64,000 bases of DNA from Nocardiopsis alba DSM 43377 (lineage in GTDB: Bacteria > Actinomycetota > Actinomycetes > Streptosporangiales > Streptosporangiaceae), in the NCBI RefSeq assembly GCF_000341225.1, contig NZ_ANAC01000005.1:186001-250000 (forward strand). Reading direction: 5' to 3'. Positions 54,126 through 62,455 of the stretch are shown piece after piece; position 1 is the first letter of the stretch, and each line of letters starts with the position of its first letter. Position numbers and translations under genes: made by a program. A model generated the notes under the pieces. The model made no database searches and was not told where the DNA came from. It worked only from the letters and a program-made list of their open reading frames with translations.

Positions 54126-54581
54126 TCATCCCTTCGGAGGTTTGCGGTCGAACCCCTGCACGTTCTTCGTCGACTCGTAGTTGTCGTTCTTCAGTCGCTC
54201 CCGTTCCTCCGCGTCGATGTCGGGCCGATCCTTCTCGTCGATCTCCACCTCGACGTCCTCGAATGCCTTGTCCTTGGCGGCGGAGGCCATAGCGCTCGTC
54301 GACGCGGGGTCCTCGGCGGCGTCCTGCTGAGTGGAGGCGGCCGTCTGCGTGTTCTGGAACAGGGGGGTGACGAAGCCGTTCATGATCGCCAGGGCCTCGG
54401 GCGAGGTCTCGCGTACGAGCTTGGGGTCGCGCTCGACCTCGGGGATCCCTTCGAGGAGTTCGGGGTCGACCCCCTCCCACTCGGGGCGGGCGCCGGGGAT
54501 CTTCTCGTGCACGTTCCGAGAGGATTCCTCGGCGGCTCGGGCCTCGTTCTTTCCATTGCCGAAGATGTTCTTGAAGGTCAT
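54126..54581 (-). CDS. Unknown charged protein, first gene of the pore-former/propeller cluster
   Basis: A 151-residue acidic, largely hydrophilic protein with no recognised domain: MTFKNIFGNGKNEARAAEES at the N terminus, EALAIMNGFVTPLFQNTQTA in the middle and a Glu/Asp/Lys-rich C-terminal half, probably disordered or helical. No signal peptide. ATG 54581 has AGGGA upstream. It ends 81 bp before the 637-residue gene, in the same direction, and may be its chaperone or a secretion partner (inference). Confidence 0.6.
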   Translation of the reverse strand: MTFKNIFGNGKNEARAAEESSRNVHEKIPGARPEWEGVDPELLEGIPEVERDPKLVRETSPEALAIMNGFVTPLFQNTQTAASTQQDAAEDPASTSAMASAAKDKAFEDVEVEIDEKDRPDIDAEERERLKNDNYESTKNVQGFDRKPPKG

Positions 54582-55227
54582 GTCCCTGCCTTTGCTCCGT
54601 TTCGGATATCGGGGGTCGAATGCTTCGCCGAGGTTCTTCGAATGGTGGCTCTCCTTCGTTCTTAGGGCATGGGTGCGGACCGGCCGTTATCGCTCGGGTG
54701 GCCGCGGTTTTCCTGAAAAAGGCAAGGGGGTGCCAGAGGAAGGGCGCCTTCGCCCGGAAGAGGTCAGTGGTCGGGGGTGAGGGGTTTCAGGGGCGCGTCA
54801 TGTTCGCCGAGGGAGGCCATGCACCATGTTCCGTACGGGGGTGTTCGCGGCTCCTTTCGCCATGGGACGAGAGGTGACGGATCCGCGTCCGTCCATACCC
54901 CCATGGTGAAGGATTCACTCGGGTTCGGTATGCGGTTTCCCGGTTAAAGTCGGGGAATCTCGCAAGTGGTCTGGAAAGTCTGAAATAAGACACTCGCCCA
55001 GAAAGTTCTTCTCTGAGGCCGCGTGGGAATTTCAGCGGTTCGATTCGAAATCGGGAAGCGCCGATCCGGGAATTCAGATCGGAGCGGTATGGCGATGAGG
55101 GGATGCGCGCGGGGGACGGGTGCCGAGGCAGGACGGGCAGACCTGGCGCGGGCGATGCTGGACGTGCTGGAGGACCCCACCGCCGTGCGGAGCACGGTCG
55201 CGGTGGCCGGGTAGGAGGGGAGGGCCC
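54582..55227. other. Gene-free region
   Basis: About 650 bp upstream of the pore-former cluster and beyond the lipoprotein gene's end. It is less GC-rich than average between 54900 and 55080. I see open frames only as chance products of high GC and no convincing RNA or repeat. It probably holds the cluster promoter near 54600-54750. Confidence 0.35.
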
Positions 55228-56376
55228 TTACCCCAAGGCCTCGTTCAGACTGTTCTCCAGCCTCCCGAACATCAGATCCGGACTGTCACCCCACTGGCCG
55301 AGGTGCTCCATGAGCTCACCATCGATGAGCAGGCTCTCGTCGAGATCCTCGAGGGCGACCGGTGACTCCTCATCGTCGATCAGCGCTCGCGCGGCGGCCA
55401 GGTACAGGCGGCCACGCCCCTCCCGGGGCAGAGGATCGAAGAGAACGATCTCCTTCGGAGCGGCCTCCGAGTCCTGGAGCGGTGCCTCCAGATGGGAGGA
55501 CAGCTCCGGGACCTGGGACCAAGGCGCGACCTCGGCCGGTATGGAGCCCGTTCGCGCGTCGATGAACAGGGAGTCCCCGATGGTGCCCTCGCCGAACAGG
55601 AGGGTCAGAGAGTCCCCGTCGACACCGGTCACCTGCTCAGAGGAGAGTGAATGGAGCCGGGGCGGCTCGGCCCCTTCCCAACGCTGTTCCCAGAACACCG
55701 TTCCGCTCTCGGTGCGCAACGCGCGTACATGGGCGGCGTCCTCGCCCTCGCAGCCGTGGGCCGAGAGCACGGTCGAAGTGTGGGAGGCCAACGCGATCTC
55801 TCGGGCTCTACCCTCCTCGCAGGCCTCATCGAGGTCCACGGTCCAGTCCGGTTCCTTGAACGGGGGAGTGCTCACCTCCACCAGTCCGTCCGCGAGGGTC
55901 ACCTGTTGCTCTTCAGCGGCGAGTCGTATCTCGGCCGTTTCCTCCAGAGCGTCGACGGTCTCCGAGACCGAGACACGGCCCCGTGCGGTGTCCACCAGGA
56001 GAAGCCGTTCCCTGCCGAAGGGCCCGATGTCATCCCGGTGCCGGACCAGGAGAACGTCGCCGCCGGGTGAGAGCGCCGTGGCCACGACCTCCCCGGGAAG
56101 GTCGTGCCGCCAGACCCGCCGTACCGGATCCACCCCGTAGGAGATCACCGTCTCAGTGAAGACCACGACGACCCCGTGGCGGGAGATCGACGTGTCCTGG
56201 ACCGGGCCGTGGCCGTCCTCCTCGGCGTAGGTGACGACCGCGTCCAGGTCCTCCCGGGTCCAGGCGGGGTGTGTACCGCTCGACGCCGACTCGCTGAACC
56301 TCGGCTCGACGGGTGGAGCGCATCCGACGACGAGGACGATCGAGAGCCCCAGGGCCAGGGCCGGCAGACGAGACAT
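55228..56376 (-). CDS. Lipoprotein with PQQ-like/WD-like propeller
   Basis: A 382-residue predicted lipoprotein. The signal peptide MSRLPALALGLSIVLVVGC ends in a lipobox at Cys19. The rest looks like a beta-propeller of the PQQ-like/quinoprotein type: HGVVVVFTETVISYGVDPVR, VVATALSPGGDVLLVRHRDD and RALRTESGTVFWEQRWEGAE. It would sit on the outer face of the membrane. The role is unknown. ATG 56376 was chosen for the signal peptide; the SD is weak. Confidence 0.7.
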   Translation of the reverse strand: MSRLPALALGLSIVLVVGCAPPVEPRFSESASSGTHPAWTREDLDAVVTYAEEDGHGPVQDTSISRHGVVVVFTETVISYGVDPVRRVWRHDLPGEVVATALSPGGDVLLVRHRDDIGPFGRERLLLVDTARGRVSVSETVDALEETAEIRLAAEEQQVTLADGLVEVSTPPFKEPDWTVDLDEACEEGRAREIALASHTSTVLSAHGCEGEDAAHVRALRTESGTVFWEQRWEGAEPPRLHSLSSEQVTGVDGDSLTLLFGEGTIGDSLFIDARTGSIPAEVAPWSQVPELSSHLEAPLQDSEAAPKEIVLFDPLPREGRGRLYLAAARALIDDEESPVALEDLDESLLIDGELMEHLGQWGDSPDLMFGRLENSLNEALG

Positions 56377-56480
56377 GCGGGGGAGACCTTCGGCGTCGGG
56401 GGATCGTACGACGAGCAGTCTGACGATCACGGATACGGGTCGGGGGAGCGCCTCTCCCGCGGGCATCTACGTGTGGAGCG

Positions 56481-57038
56481 CTACTCCTTGGAATCGGGGT
56501 GGGCTCGGGCGCGGCGGCGGGCCCGGTAGGCGGCCGCCTTCATGCGGTTGCCGCACTCGTCCATCCCGCACCACGTCCGTCGTGCACCGCGCGAACGGTC
56601 GAGGTAGAGGCGGGTGCAGTCGGGTCGCCCGCACTCCTTGAGGGCGATCTCCGGGTCGGCGAGCAGGGCGATGGCGCCGCGCGCCACCTGGGCGAGCGCC
56701 TGGGCGAGGGTGCCCGAGACGTGTACCCCCTCGTCGTCGAGTTCGACGGTGGGCGGGGGACCGGCCGCCGTCGTGTTGAGGACCGCGAGGTCGTCGGGGG
56801 TGAACGGCCTCTCCGCGATCCGGTCGAGGGCGAGCCGGTAGATCGCCTCGCGCAGTGATAGCGCCGAGGCGAGGCCCTCCGGGTCGGCGGCGACCGCGTC
56901 GGGAAGACCCTCACAAGAGGCGACCCATCGTTCCAGGTCGGACGGGGTATTCAGAAGGTCGACGGGGGTGCTGCGACGAGAACCCACGGTGCCCGCCAGG
57001 TCGAGGGCCGGGTCGCCGCTCACGAAGGAGAAATTCAC
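56481..57038 (-). CDS. CGNR zinc finger regulator (ABATE domain)
   Basis: A 185-residue protein. The N-terminal ABATE domain opens NFSFVSGDPALDLAGTVGSR. The C-terminal CGNR zinc finger has ECGRPDCTRLYLDRSRGARR and WCGMDECGNRMKAAAYRAR, with cysteines at the expected positions and the CGNR signature. Members are thought to be stress-response transcription regulators. GTG 57038 is the start. It is divergent from a HAD gene, with a perfect 21-bp palindrome between. Confidence 0.87.
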   Translation of the reverse strand: MNFSFVSGDPALDLAGTVGSRRSTPVDLLNTPSDLERWVASCEGLPDAVAADPEGLASALSLREAIYRLALDRIAERPFTPDDLAVLNTTAAGPPPTVELDDEGVHVSGTLAQALAQVARGAIALLADPEIALKECGRPDCTRLYLDRSRGARRTWCGMDECGNRMKAAAYRARRRARAHPDSKE

Positions 57039-57077
57039 GTCACCATCTTGACCGGTTACGGCGCCGATGACAAGATC

Positions 57078-57098
57078 GTCACCGGTTCGACCGGTGAC
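57078..57098. promoter_or_regulatory. Perfect 21-bp palindrome between CGNR regulator and HAD gene
   Basis: Arms GTCACCGGT (57078-57086) and ACCGGTGAC (57090-57098) flank TCG. A further partial copy GACCGGT lies at about 57050-57056. It sits 22 bp upstream of the HAD start and 40 bp upstream of the regulator start, the position of a shared operator. Confidence 0.65.
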
Positions 57099-57119
57099 GC
57101 TTCCGCGTAGGGGGACACA

Positions 57120-57812
57120 GTGACAGAGATCCGTGACATCGACGCCGTCGTCTTCGACGTCCTCGGAACGCTGGTGGACGAACCCGGCGGGCTCCGCGCC
57201 CACATCCGCGCGCTGCTGCCGACGGCCGATGACGGAACCGTCGACGAGCTGCTCGCCCTGTGGGGGAGCCACGTCGAGACCGAACAGGCACGCGTCGTCC
57301 GGGGGATCCGCCCGTACGCGAACTCCGAGTTCATCGAGGCCGAGGCCGCCCGACGGGTCGCGGACCACGCGGGGATCGACGATCCGGAGGCCGTCGCCCA
57401 CCTGGTCACGGCCGGCCGGCGTCTGTTCCCCTGGGGCGACTCCGTGGCCGGCCTGGACCGGATCGCCCGGCACTACCCCGTGCTGGGGTTGTCCAACGCG
57501 AGCCGGTCCGCCCTCCTACGGCTCGACGCCCACGCGGGGCTGCGCTGGCATCAGGTCCTGTCCGCCGAGGAGGTCCAGGCGTACAAGCCTGCGCCGGAGG
57601 TGTACCGGCTCGCCGTCGACGTCGCCGGAAGCCCGGCCGAACGCGTGCTCATGGTGGCCGCCCACGCCTGGGACCTGCGCGGAGCACAGGCGGTGGGGAT
57701 GCGGACCGCCTACGTCCGGCGCCCGTTCGGGGATCCGCCGCAGGACTCCGACACCTTCGACGGACACTTCGAGAACCTCGACGAACTGGCGGCCGCGCTG
57801 ACCGAGGGGTGA
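57120..57812 (+). CDS. HAD family hydrolase (haloacid dehalogenase type II-like)
   Basis: A 230-residue HAD protein. Motif I is VVFDVLGTLVDEP, with the nucleophile Asp; motif II is the Ser in LGLSNASRSALL; motif III is YKPAPEVYRLA; motif IV is AHAWDLRGAQAVG. The lack of a second Asp in motif I and the DLRGA end fit type II haloacid dehalogenases. The substrate is unknown. GTG 57120 has GGGGGA upstream. It is probably co-regulated with the divergent CGNR gene. Confidence 0.88.
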   Translation: MTEIRDIDAVVFDVLGTLVDEPGGLRAHIRALLPTADDGTVDELLALWGSHVETEQARVVRGIRPYANSEFIEAEAARRVADHAGIDDPEAVAHLVTAGRRLFPWGDSVAGLDRIARHYPVLGLSNASRSALLRLDAHAGLRWHQVLSAEEVQAYKPAPEVYRLAVDVAGSPAERVLMVAAHAWDLRGAQAVGMRTAYVRRPFGDPPQDSDTFDGHFENLDELAAALTEG

Positions 57813-57863
57813 CCGGGGCGCCTCGCGCGAAGGGCCGGAAGCCCGGTGCGACACAATGCCGGC

Positions 57864-58424
57864 ATGGCCCACATCGCGCTGTTCCACTCGATCCTCGGTC
57901 TTCGACCGGTCGAACTCTCCGCCGCCGACCGGCTCCGGAAAGCCGGACACGAGGTCGTCGTGCCCGACCTCTTCGGCGGCGAGGTCGCGACCACCCTCGA
58001 CGAGGGCTTCCGGCTGCTCGACCGGGTCGGCTGGGGGCGGGTGATCGAACGCGCCCGGCGGGCCGTCGAGGGCCTGCCGGCGGAGACCGTGCTCATCGGC
58101 GTCTCGATGGGGACGGGCGTGGTCACCGACCTGTGGTCCGAGCGTCCCGACGCCGAGGCCGTCGTCCTTCTGCACGCCGCCGCCGTCCCGCCCGCGTCGG
58201 TGCGACCGGGGGTCAGGGTTCAGTTGCACGCCGCCGACCCCGACGACTTCGCGCCCCCGGAGGACGTCGAGGCTCTGCGAGAGGCGGCCCGGGAGAGCGG
58301 TGTCGACCTGGAGGTCTTCCGCTATCCGGGAGCCGGGCACTTCTACACCGACCCCACCCTCCCCGACCACGACCCGGAGGCGGCCGAGCCGACCTGGCGC
58401 CGGGTGCTGGACCTCCTCGCCTGA
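57864..58424 (+). CDS. Dienelactone hydrolase family protein
   Basis: A 186-residue alpha/beta hydrolase of the DLH type: HIALFHSILGLRPVELSAAD, HEVVVPDLFGGEVATT, nucleophile elbow LIGVSMGTG, acid in AADPDD and His in GAGHFYTDP. The elbow has Ser where dienelactone hydrolases have Cys, so it is more likely a generic esterase. ATG 57864 is used; GTG 57846 with GGAA upstream is possible. It follows the HAD gene by 51 bp, perhaps in the same operon. Confidence 0.83.
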   Translation: MAHIALFHSILGLRPVELSAADRLRKAGHEVVVPDLFGGEVATTLDEGFRLLDRVGWGRVIERARRAVEGLPAETVLIGVSMGTGVVTDLWSERPDAEAVVLLHAAAVPPASVRPGVRVQLHAADPDDFAPPEDVEALREAARESGVDLEVFRYPGAGHFYTDPTLPDHDPEAAEPTWRRVLDLLA

Positions 58425-58589
58425 GCAGGGCCTCGACGCCGCTCGATCCGTACGGGTGGGGCGTCCGGAGTAGGGCCCTCGTCGGCGTTGTCCTCGAAAC
58501 GCTTGGGATGTCGCCGTCCGGGAACGATCCCGCCCTTGGTGGTCGTATCGGCTACCGAAGGCACGATCGACCGGAACGAGGAGCGCGGC

Positions 58590-59396
58590 ATGAACTTCAC
58601 CCAGTGGAACACCCACACGATCGGGTTCGGCCCGGGAGAGGTGACCAAGCGGTTCAGGCGCGGTCATCACGAGGAGTGCGCCCGGGAGTGGCGGGCGCTC
58701 ACCCTGCTCGCCGAGTACGCGCCGGGTACGGCTCCGACCCCGCTGCGGGCGGATCTGGACGCCGAGGAGCCGGTGGTGGTGATGTCGCGGCTGAACGGTG
58801 AGACGCTGCGCGGCCGACCTCTGCGGGAGGAGCTGGTCCGGGCGTTCTCCGAGGCGGTGGAGCGGATCCACACCGCGCTTCCCGCCGACGTCCTCGCCGA
58901 GGTCGCCCCGCGTCCGTGGCAGGTGGCGACGGCCCTGGAGTCGGTGCGCGTCGGGGTCGCCGAGCTGCGTCCTCGTATGGCGCCCCATGTGGCCCGGGTG
59001 GCGGACGAGGCGTTGAACCGGCTCTCCTACTTTCCGGTCAGGGCCCCGGTCTCCCAGGTGCTGGGGGCCGGGGACGGAAATCTCGCCAACTATCTGTGGG
59101 ACGGCTCCGGGGTCCTGCGGGTCGACTTCGAGGACTTCGGGCGCAGTGATCGGGCCTTCGAGCTGGCGGAGATCGTCGAGCACGTGGGGAGCTGGGTGGA
59201 GCACCCCTTGGACGTGGATCTCTTTCTGAAGGGGTTCTCGCTCACATCGGCGGAGTCCGAGCGGCTCGTCGGGTGCCGTCGTCTGTTGGCGCTGGGGTGG
59301 CTGTTGCTGTTGTGCCGGGACGCGGAGGGCGTGCGGCGTAACCCGCCGGGGACGGTGGATCGGCAGGCCGAGCGTCTCGCGGCGCTGCTCGACTGA
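58590..59396 (+). CDS. Aminoglycoside phosphotransferase-like kinase
   Basis: A 268-residue protein of the APH/choline-kinase fold: VTKRFRRGHHEECAREWRAL at the N terminus with Lys and Glu of the ATP site, then VLGAGDGNLANYLWD, corresponding to the catalytic HGDxxxxN loop, and LRVDFEDFGRSD, corresponding to the metal-binding DFE/DFD motif. His of the catalytic loop is replaced, so the specificity may differ. It is probably a small-molecule kinase; antibiotic resistance is only one possibility. ATG 58590 has GAGGAG upstream. Confidence 0.8.
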   Translation: MNFTQWNTHTIGFGPGEVTKRFRRGHHEECAREWRALTLLAEYAPGTAPTPLRADLDAEEPVVVMSRLNGETLRGRPLREELVRAFSEAVERIHTALPADVLAEVAPRPWQVATALESVRVGVAELRPRMAPHVARVADEALNRLSYFPVRAPVSQVLGAGDGNLANYLWDGSGVLRVDFEDFGRSDRAFELAEIVEHVGSWVEHPLDVDLFLKGFSLTSAESERLVGCRRLLALGWLLLLCRDAEGVRRNPPGTVDRQAERLAALLD

Positions 59397-59470
59397 TCCT
59401 CCGGCCGGGGTCCCGTCGGGTCGCGTTTCGGGATCACAGGTTCTCACGGGGGTGTTCACAGAGGCTCACA

Positions 59471-59485
59471 AATGGTATTACCATT
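59471..59485 (+). promoter_or_regulatory. GntR operator candidate upstream of the gluconate permease
   Basis: AATGGTATTACCATT is a perfect 15-bp palindrome, 98 bp upstream of the permease. TGGTA-TACCA symmetry is typical of FadR-subfamily GntR regulators. A degenerate copy lies at 61775. Confidence 0.65.
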
Positions 59486-59582
59486 CTCGGAGCCTGTTTC
59501 AAGCGCAGGTCAAGGCGGTGTCACGGAGTGTCCGAGGGCACCGCCGCCCCCGTCCTCACCCCGTCCACCGGAAGGCCCCGGC

Positions 59583-60959
59583 GTGGAGAACTTCGAACCC
59601 GTCTACGGCACGGGTCCCCTCCTAGGGATCGCCGCGGGAGCCATCGCGCTCCTGCTGCTCCTGATCATCCGTTTCCGACTTCACGCGTTCGTCGCCCTCG
59701 TCCTGGTCAGCGTGCTCACCGCGCTGGCCGCGGGCATCCCCGTCGACGGGGTGGTGCCCACCCTCCTCGACGGCTTCGGCGGCACCCTGGCCAACGTCGC
59801 CCTCCTGGTGGGTCTGGGCGTCATGATCGGCCGCATGCTGGAGATCACCGGCGGCGCCGCCGTCCTGGCCTCCGCACTGATCAAGGTGTTCGGCGAAAGA
59901 CGCGCCCCGCTCGCGCTCGGCGTCGCCTCGCTCCTGTTCGGCTTCCCGATCTTCTTCGACGTCGGCCTCGTCGTCATGCTGCCGATCGTCTTCAGCGTCG
60001 CCCGACGCGTCGGCGGTTCGGTCCTGCTCTACGCGCTGCCCACGGCCGGTGCCTTCGCCGTGATGCACGCCTTCGTGCCGCCCCACCCGGGTCCGGTCAC
60101 GGCCGCCGTCGAGATCGGCGCGGACATGGGCCTGACGCTGCTCGTCGGCGCCCTGTTGGCCATCCCCACCTGGTACCTGGCCAGTTACCTGTTCGGTCTG
60201 TGGGCCGGCAAGCGCTTCGAGCTGCCCGCCCCCGACGACCTCCTGCCCGGAGGCGAGGTGAAGCACGAGGACCCGCCTCGTCTGCTCACCGTCGTGAGCA
60301 TCCTGCTGCTGCCTATGCTGCTCATCTTCGCCAACACCGGCATGGGCACGGCCGTGGCCACCGGGACGGTCTCCGAGAGCGCCGTGTGGGTCCAGTCCCT
60401 GCGCCTGGTGGGCGAGACGCCCATCGCGCTGCTCATCACCGCCCTCTACACGATGGTCGTGCTCAGCCGGGGCCGCTTCACCCGTCAGCGGGTGGAGGAG
60501 ATCGTCGGCGGCGCGCTCGGTCCGGTCTGCGGCATCATCCTCATCACCGGCGCCGGCGGCATGTTCGGTGGGGTCCTGCGCACCAGCGGGATCGGCGACG
60601 CGCTCGCGGGCAGCCTGGAGTCGACGGGCATGCCGGTGATCGTCGCGGCCTTCATCATCGCGCTGGCCCTGAGGGTGGCTCAGGGTTCGGCCACGGTCGC
60701 CATCACCACCTCGGCCGGTCTGATCGCCCCGGCCGTGCAGGCCACCTCGGGGTTGAGCTCCATCGACCTGGCCCTGATCGTGATCGCCATCGCCTCGGGC
60801 GCCACCGCCCTGTCGCACGTCAACGACTCCGGGTTCTGGCTGGTCGGCCGCTTCCTGGGAATGGACGTCAAGACCACGCTCAAGACCTGGACGGTCATGG
60901 AGACGCTGATCGGCTTCATCGGCTTCGGGCTCGCCTTCGGTCTGTCCCTGGTGCTGTGA
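59583..60959 (+). CDS. GntP family gluconate:H+ symporter
   Basis: A 458-residue permease with 12-14 hydrophobic segments. ITGGAAVLASALIKVFGERR and LLFGFPIFFDVGLVVMLPIV are GntP signatures; ALRVAQGSATVAITTSAGLI and SHVNDSGFWLVGRFLGMDVK are near the C terminus. It imports gluconate or a related sugar acid. GTG 59583 has GGAAGG upstream. Together with the gntK-type kinase and the GntR regulator it forms a gluconate regulon. Confidence 0.93.
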   Translation: MENFEPVYGTGPLLGIAAGAIALLLLLIIRFRLHAFVALVLVSVLTALAAGIPVDGVVPTLLDGFGGTLANVALLVGLGVMIGRMLEITGGAAVLASALIKVFGERRAPLALGVASLLFGFPIFFDVGLVVMLPIVFSVARRVGGSVLLYALPTAGAFAVMHAFVPPHPGPVTAAVEIGADMGLTLLVGALLAIPTWYLASYLFGLWAGKRFELPAPDDLLPGGEVKHEDPPRLLTVVSILLLPMLLIFANTGMGTAVATGTVSESAVWVQSLRLVGETPIALLITALYTMVVLSRGRFTRQRVEEIVGGALGPVCGIILITGAGGMFGGVLRTSGIGDALAGSLESTGMPVIVAAFIIALALRVAQGSATVAITTSAGLIAPAVQATSGLSSIDLALIVIAIASGATALSHVNDSGFWLVGRFLGMDVKTTLKTWTVMETLIGFIGFGLAFGLSLVL

Positions 60960-60987
60960 ACCGGTGGCGGCGATGCGGGGCGACGGT

Positions 60988-61698
60988 TCAGCGAGGGTCC
61001 GGTCCGGGCTCCTTGAGGGCGTCGCTCACCTCGGTCACGATCGAGCGCATCGCCGCCTCGGCCACGTCGGGCAGCCCGTCCCGGACGGCCCGCGCCACCG
61101 CCGTGTGCAGGCGCAGCGCCTCCGGGCGGGGGCGGTGCGGCATCAGGTCGTAGGAGGTCCGGCCGATGAGGACCTCGGACACGACCTCGGCCAGGCCGGA
61201 GAACATCTCGTTGCCGGACAGGTCCAGGATGTGCCGGTGGAAGGCCACGTCCAGCTCCAGGAAGGTGTCCAGCAGGCCGGCGTCGCCGGTCCGGGTCATC
61301 TCCTCGGCCACGTCCACGAGCCGGGCCCGCTCCTCGGGGGAGCCGCGTTCGGCGGCCAGGGCCGCGGCGGCGGGTTCGACGGCGGCGCGCAGTTCGTTGA
61401 GGGAGCGGAGTTGGGCCATGCGTCCGGCTCCGGCCAGGCGCCAGCGGATGAGCTGGGGGTCGAAGACGCTCCACTGGGTCTGGGGGCGGACCTTGACTCC
61501 GGTGCGGGGGCGGCTGACCACCAGCCCCATCGACTCCAGGACGCGGACGGCCTCGCGGGCCACGGTTCGGGAGACCCCGAAGTCCTGTTCCAGGCCGCTC
61601 AGGGTGAAGGTGTGGCCGACGGAGTACTCGCCCGCGGCGATCGCCGGTCCGAGCACCGCCAGCACCCGGTTGTGCAGTGTGCGATGCGTCGTGCCCAT
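60988..61698 (-). CDS. GntR family regulator (FadR/FCD subfamily)
   Basis: A 236-residue regulator: winged HTH with LSGLEQDFGVSRTVAREAVR and VLESMGLVVSRPRTGVKV, then an FCD effector domain with DVAFHRHILDLSGNEMF, which has the metal-binding Asp and His. It is convergent with the permease and divergent from the gluconokinase gene. ATG 61698 has GAGGAAA upstream. Operator-like sites lie in front of both gluconate genes; the effector is probably gluconate or 6-phosphogluconate. Confidence 0.92.
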   Translation of the reverse strand: MGTTHRTLHNRVLAVLGPAIAAGEYSVGHTFTLSGLEQDFGVSRTVAREAVRVLESMGLVVSRPRTGVKVRPQTQWSVFDPQLIRWRLAGAGRMAQLRSLNELRAAVEPAAAALAAERGSPEERARLVDVAEEMTRTGDAGLLDTFLELDVAFHRHILDLSGNEMFSGLAEVVSEVLIGRTSYDLMPHRPRPEALRLHTAVARAVRDGLPDVAEAAMRSIVTEVSDALKEPGPDPR

Positions 61699-61774
61699 CG
61701 TCGTTTCCTCGAACTTCCCGGTCTGCCCGTCGCGACGGTGTGGGGCGGGGTCAGGTCGAAGCCTAGCCGGATTG

Positions 61775-61789
61775 ATTGGTAACACTATT
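61775..61789. promoter_or_regulatory. GntR operator candidate between gntR and gntK
   Basis: ATTGGTAACACTATT matches the palindrome at 59471 in 11 of 15 positions and lies 45 bp upstream of gntK, in the divergent promoter. Confidence 0.5.
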
Positions 61790-61833
61790 TATGGCGGCGT
61801 CGCGGGGGCGGCGTGCCGACGGACGGAGAGACC

Positions 61834-62349
61834 ATGCACTTTGTCTTCATGGGGGTGTCGGGCAGCGGTAAGACGAGCGTGGCCGAACGGGTCGCGAACC
61901 GTCTCGACCTGCCCTTCGCGGAGGCCGACGCCTTCCATCCCCCGGCCAACATCCGCAAGATGGCGGCCGGAGACCCCCTGACCGACGAGGACCGTCGACC
62001 GTGGCTGCGTGAACTGGCCGACTGGATCGGCGCTCACGAGGTGCTCGGCGAGTCCACCGTCATGGCCTGTTCGGCGCTCAAGCGCGACTATCGCGACGTG
62101 CTGCGCACCGGTGCCCCCGGCGTGGAGTTCCTGCACATGCACGGACCGGACGAGGTGATCCGGGCGCGGATCGCCGCGCGCAAGGGCCACTTCATGCCGC
62201 CCGCGCTGTTGCGCTCCCAGTTGGAGGCGTTGCAGCGGCTCGACCCCGACGAGGCGGGGAGGGAGTTCGACGTACGTTCCGACCTGGATCCCCTCGCCGA
62301 GGAGGCCCTGGAGTACGTGCGGGGGCGGCTCGGGTCGGCGGCGGTCTGA
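61834..62349 (+). CDS. gntK: Gluconokinase
   Basis: A 171-residue P-loop kinase: Walker A GVSGSGKTSVA, then FAEADAFHPPANIRKMAAGD and LTDEDRRPWL, the gluconokinase signature, and ACSALKRDYRDVLR. It phosphorylates gluconate to 6-phosphogluconate for the pentose phosphate route. ATG 61834 is preceded by GGAGAG; the upstream GTG at 61813 adds seven residues. Confidence 0.95.
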   Translation: MHFVFMGVSGSGKTSVAERVANRLDLPFAEADAFHPPANIRKMAAGDPLTDEDRRPWLRELADWIGAHEVLGESTVMACSALKRDYRDVLRTGAPGVEFLHMHGPDEVIRARIAARKGHFMPPALLRSQLEALQRLDPDEAGREFDVRSDLDPLAEEALEYVRGRLGSAAV

Positions 62350-62455
62350 TCCCCTCGGGCACCGTCGATCGTGGTGGTCACGGCGCGGTGACGGTGGGGC
62401 GAGTGTGGCATTGATCCACTTGTGTCCCGAGCCGAGGCACGCGACCCTGTTCGTC

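Noticed and set aside
55103-56140. Ser/Arg-rich plus-strand frame opposite the lipoprotein gene
   Set aside because: Low-complexity Ser/Arg sequence with no SD or domain; the minus-strand lipoprotein has a clear lipobox.
58590-59396. Reading the APH-like gene as an aminoglycoside resistance gene
   Set aside because: The catalytic-loop histidine is changed and the fold covers many small-molecule kinases; the context offers no support for resistance.
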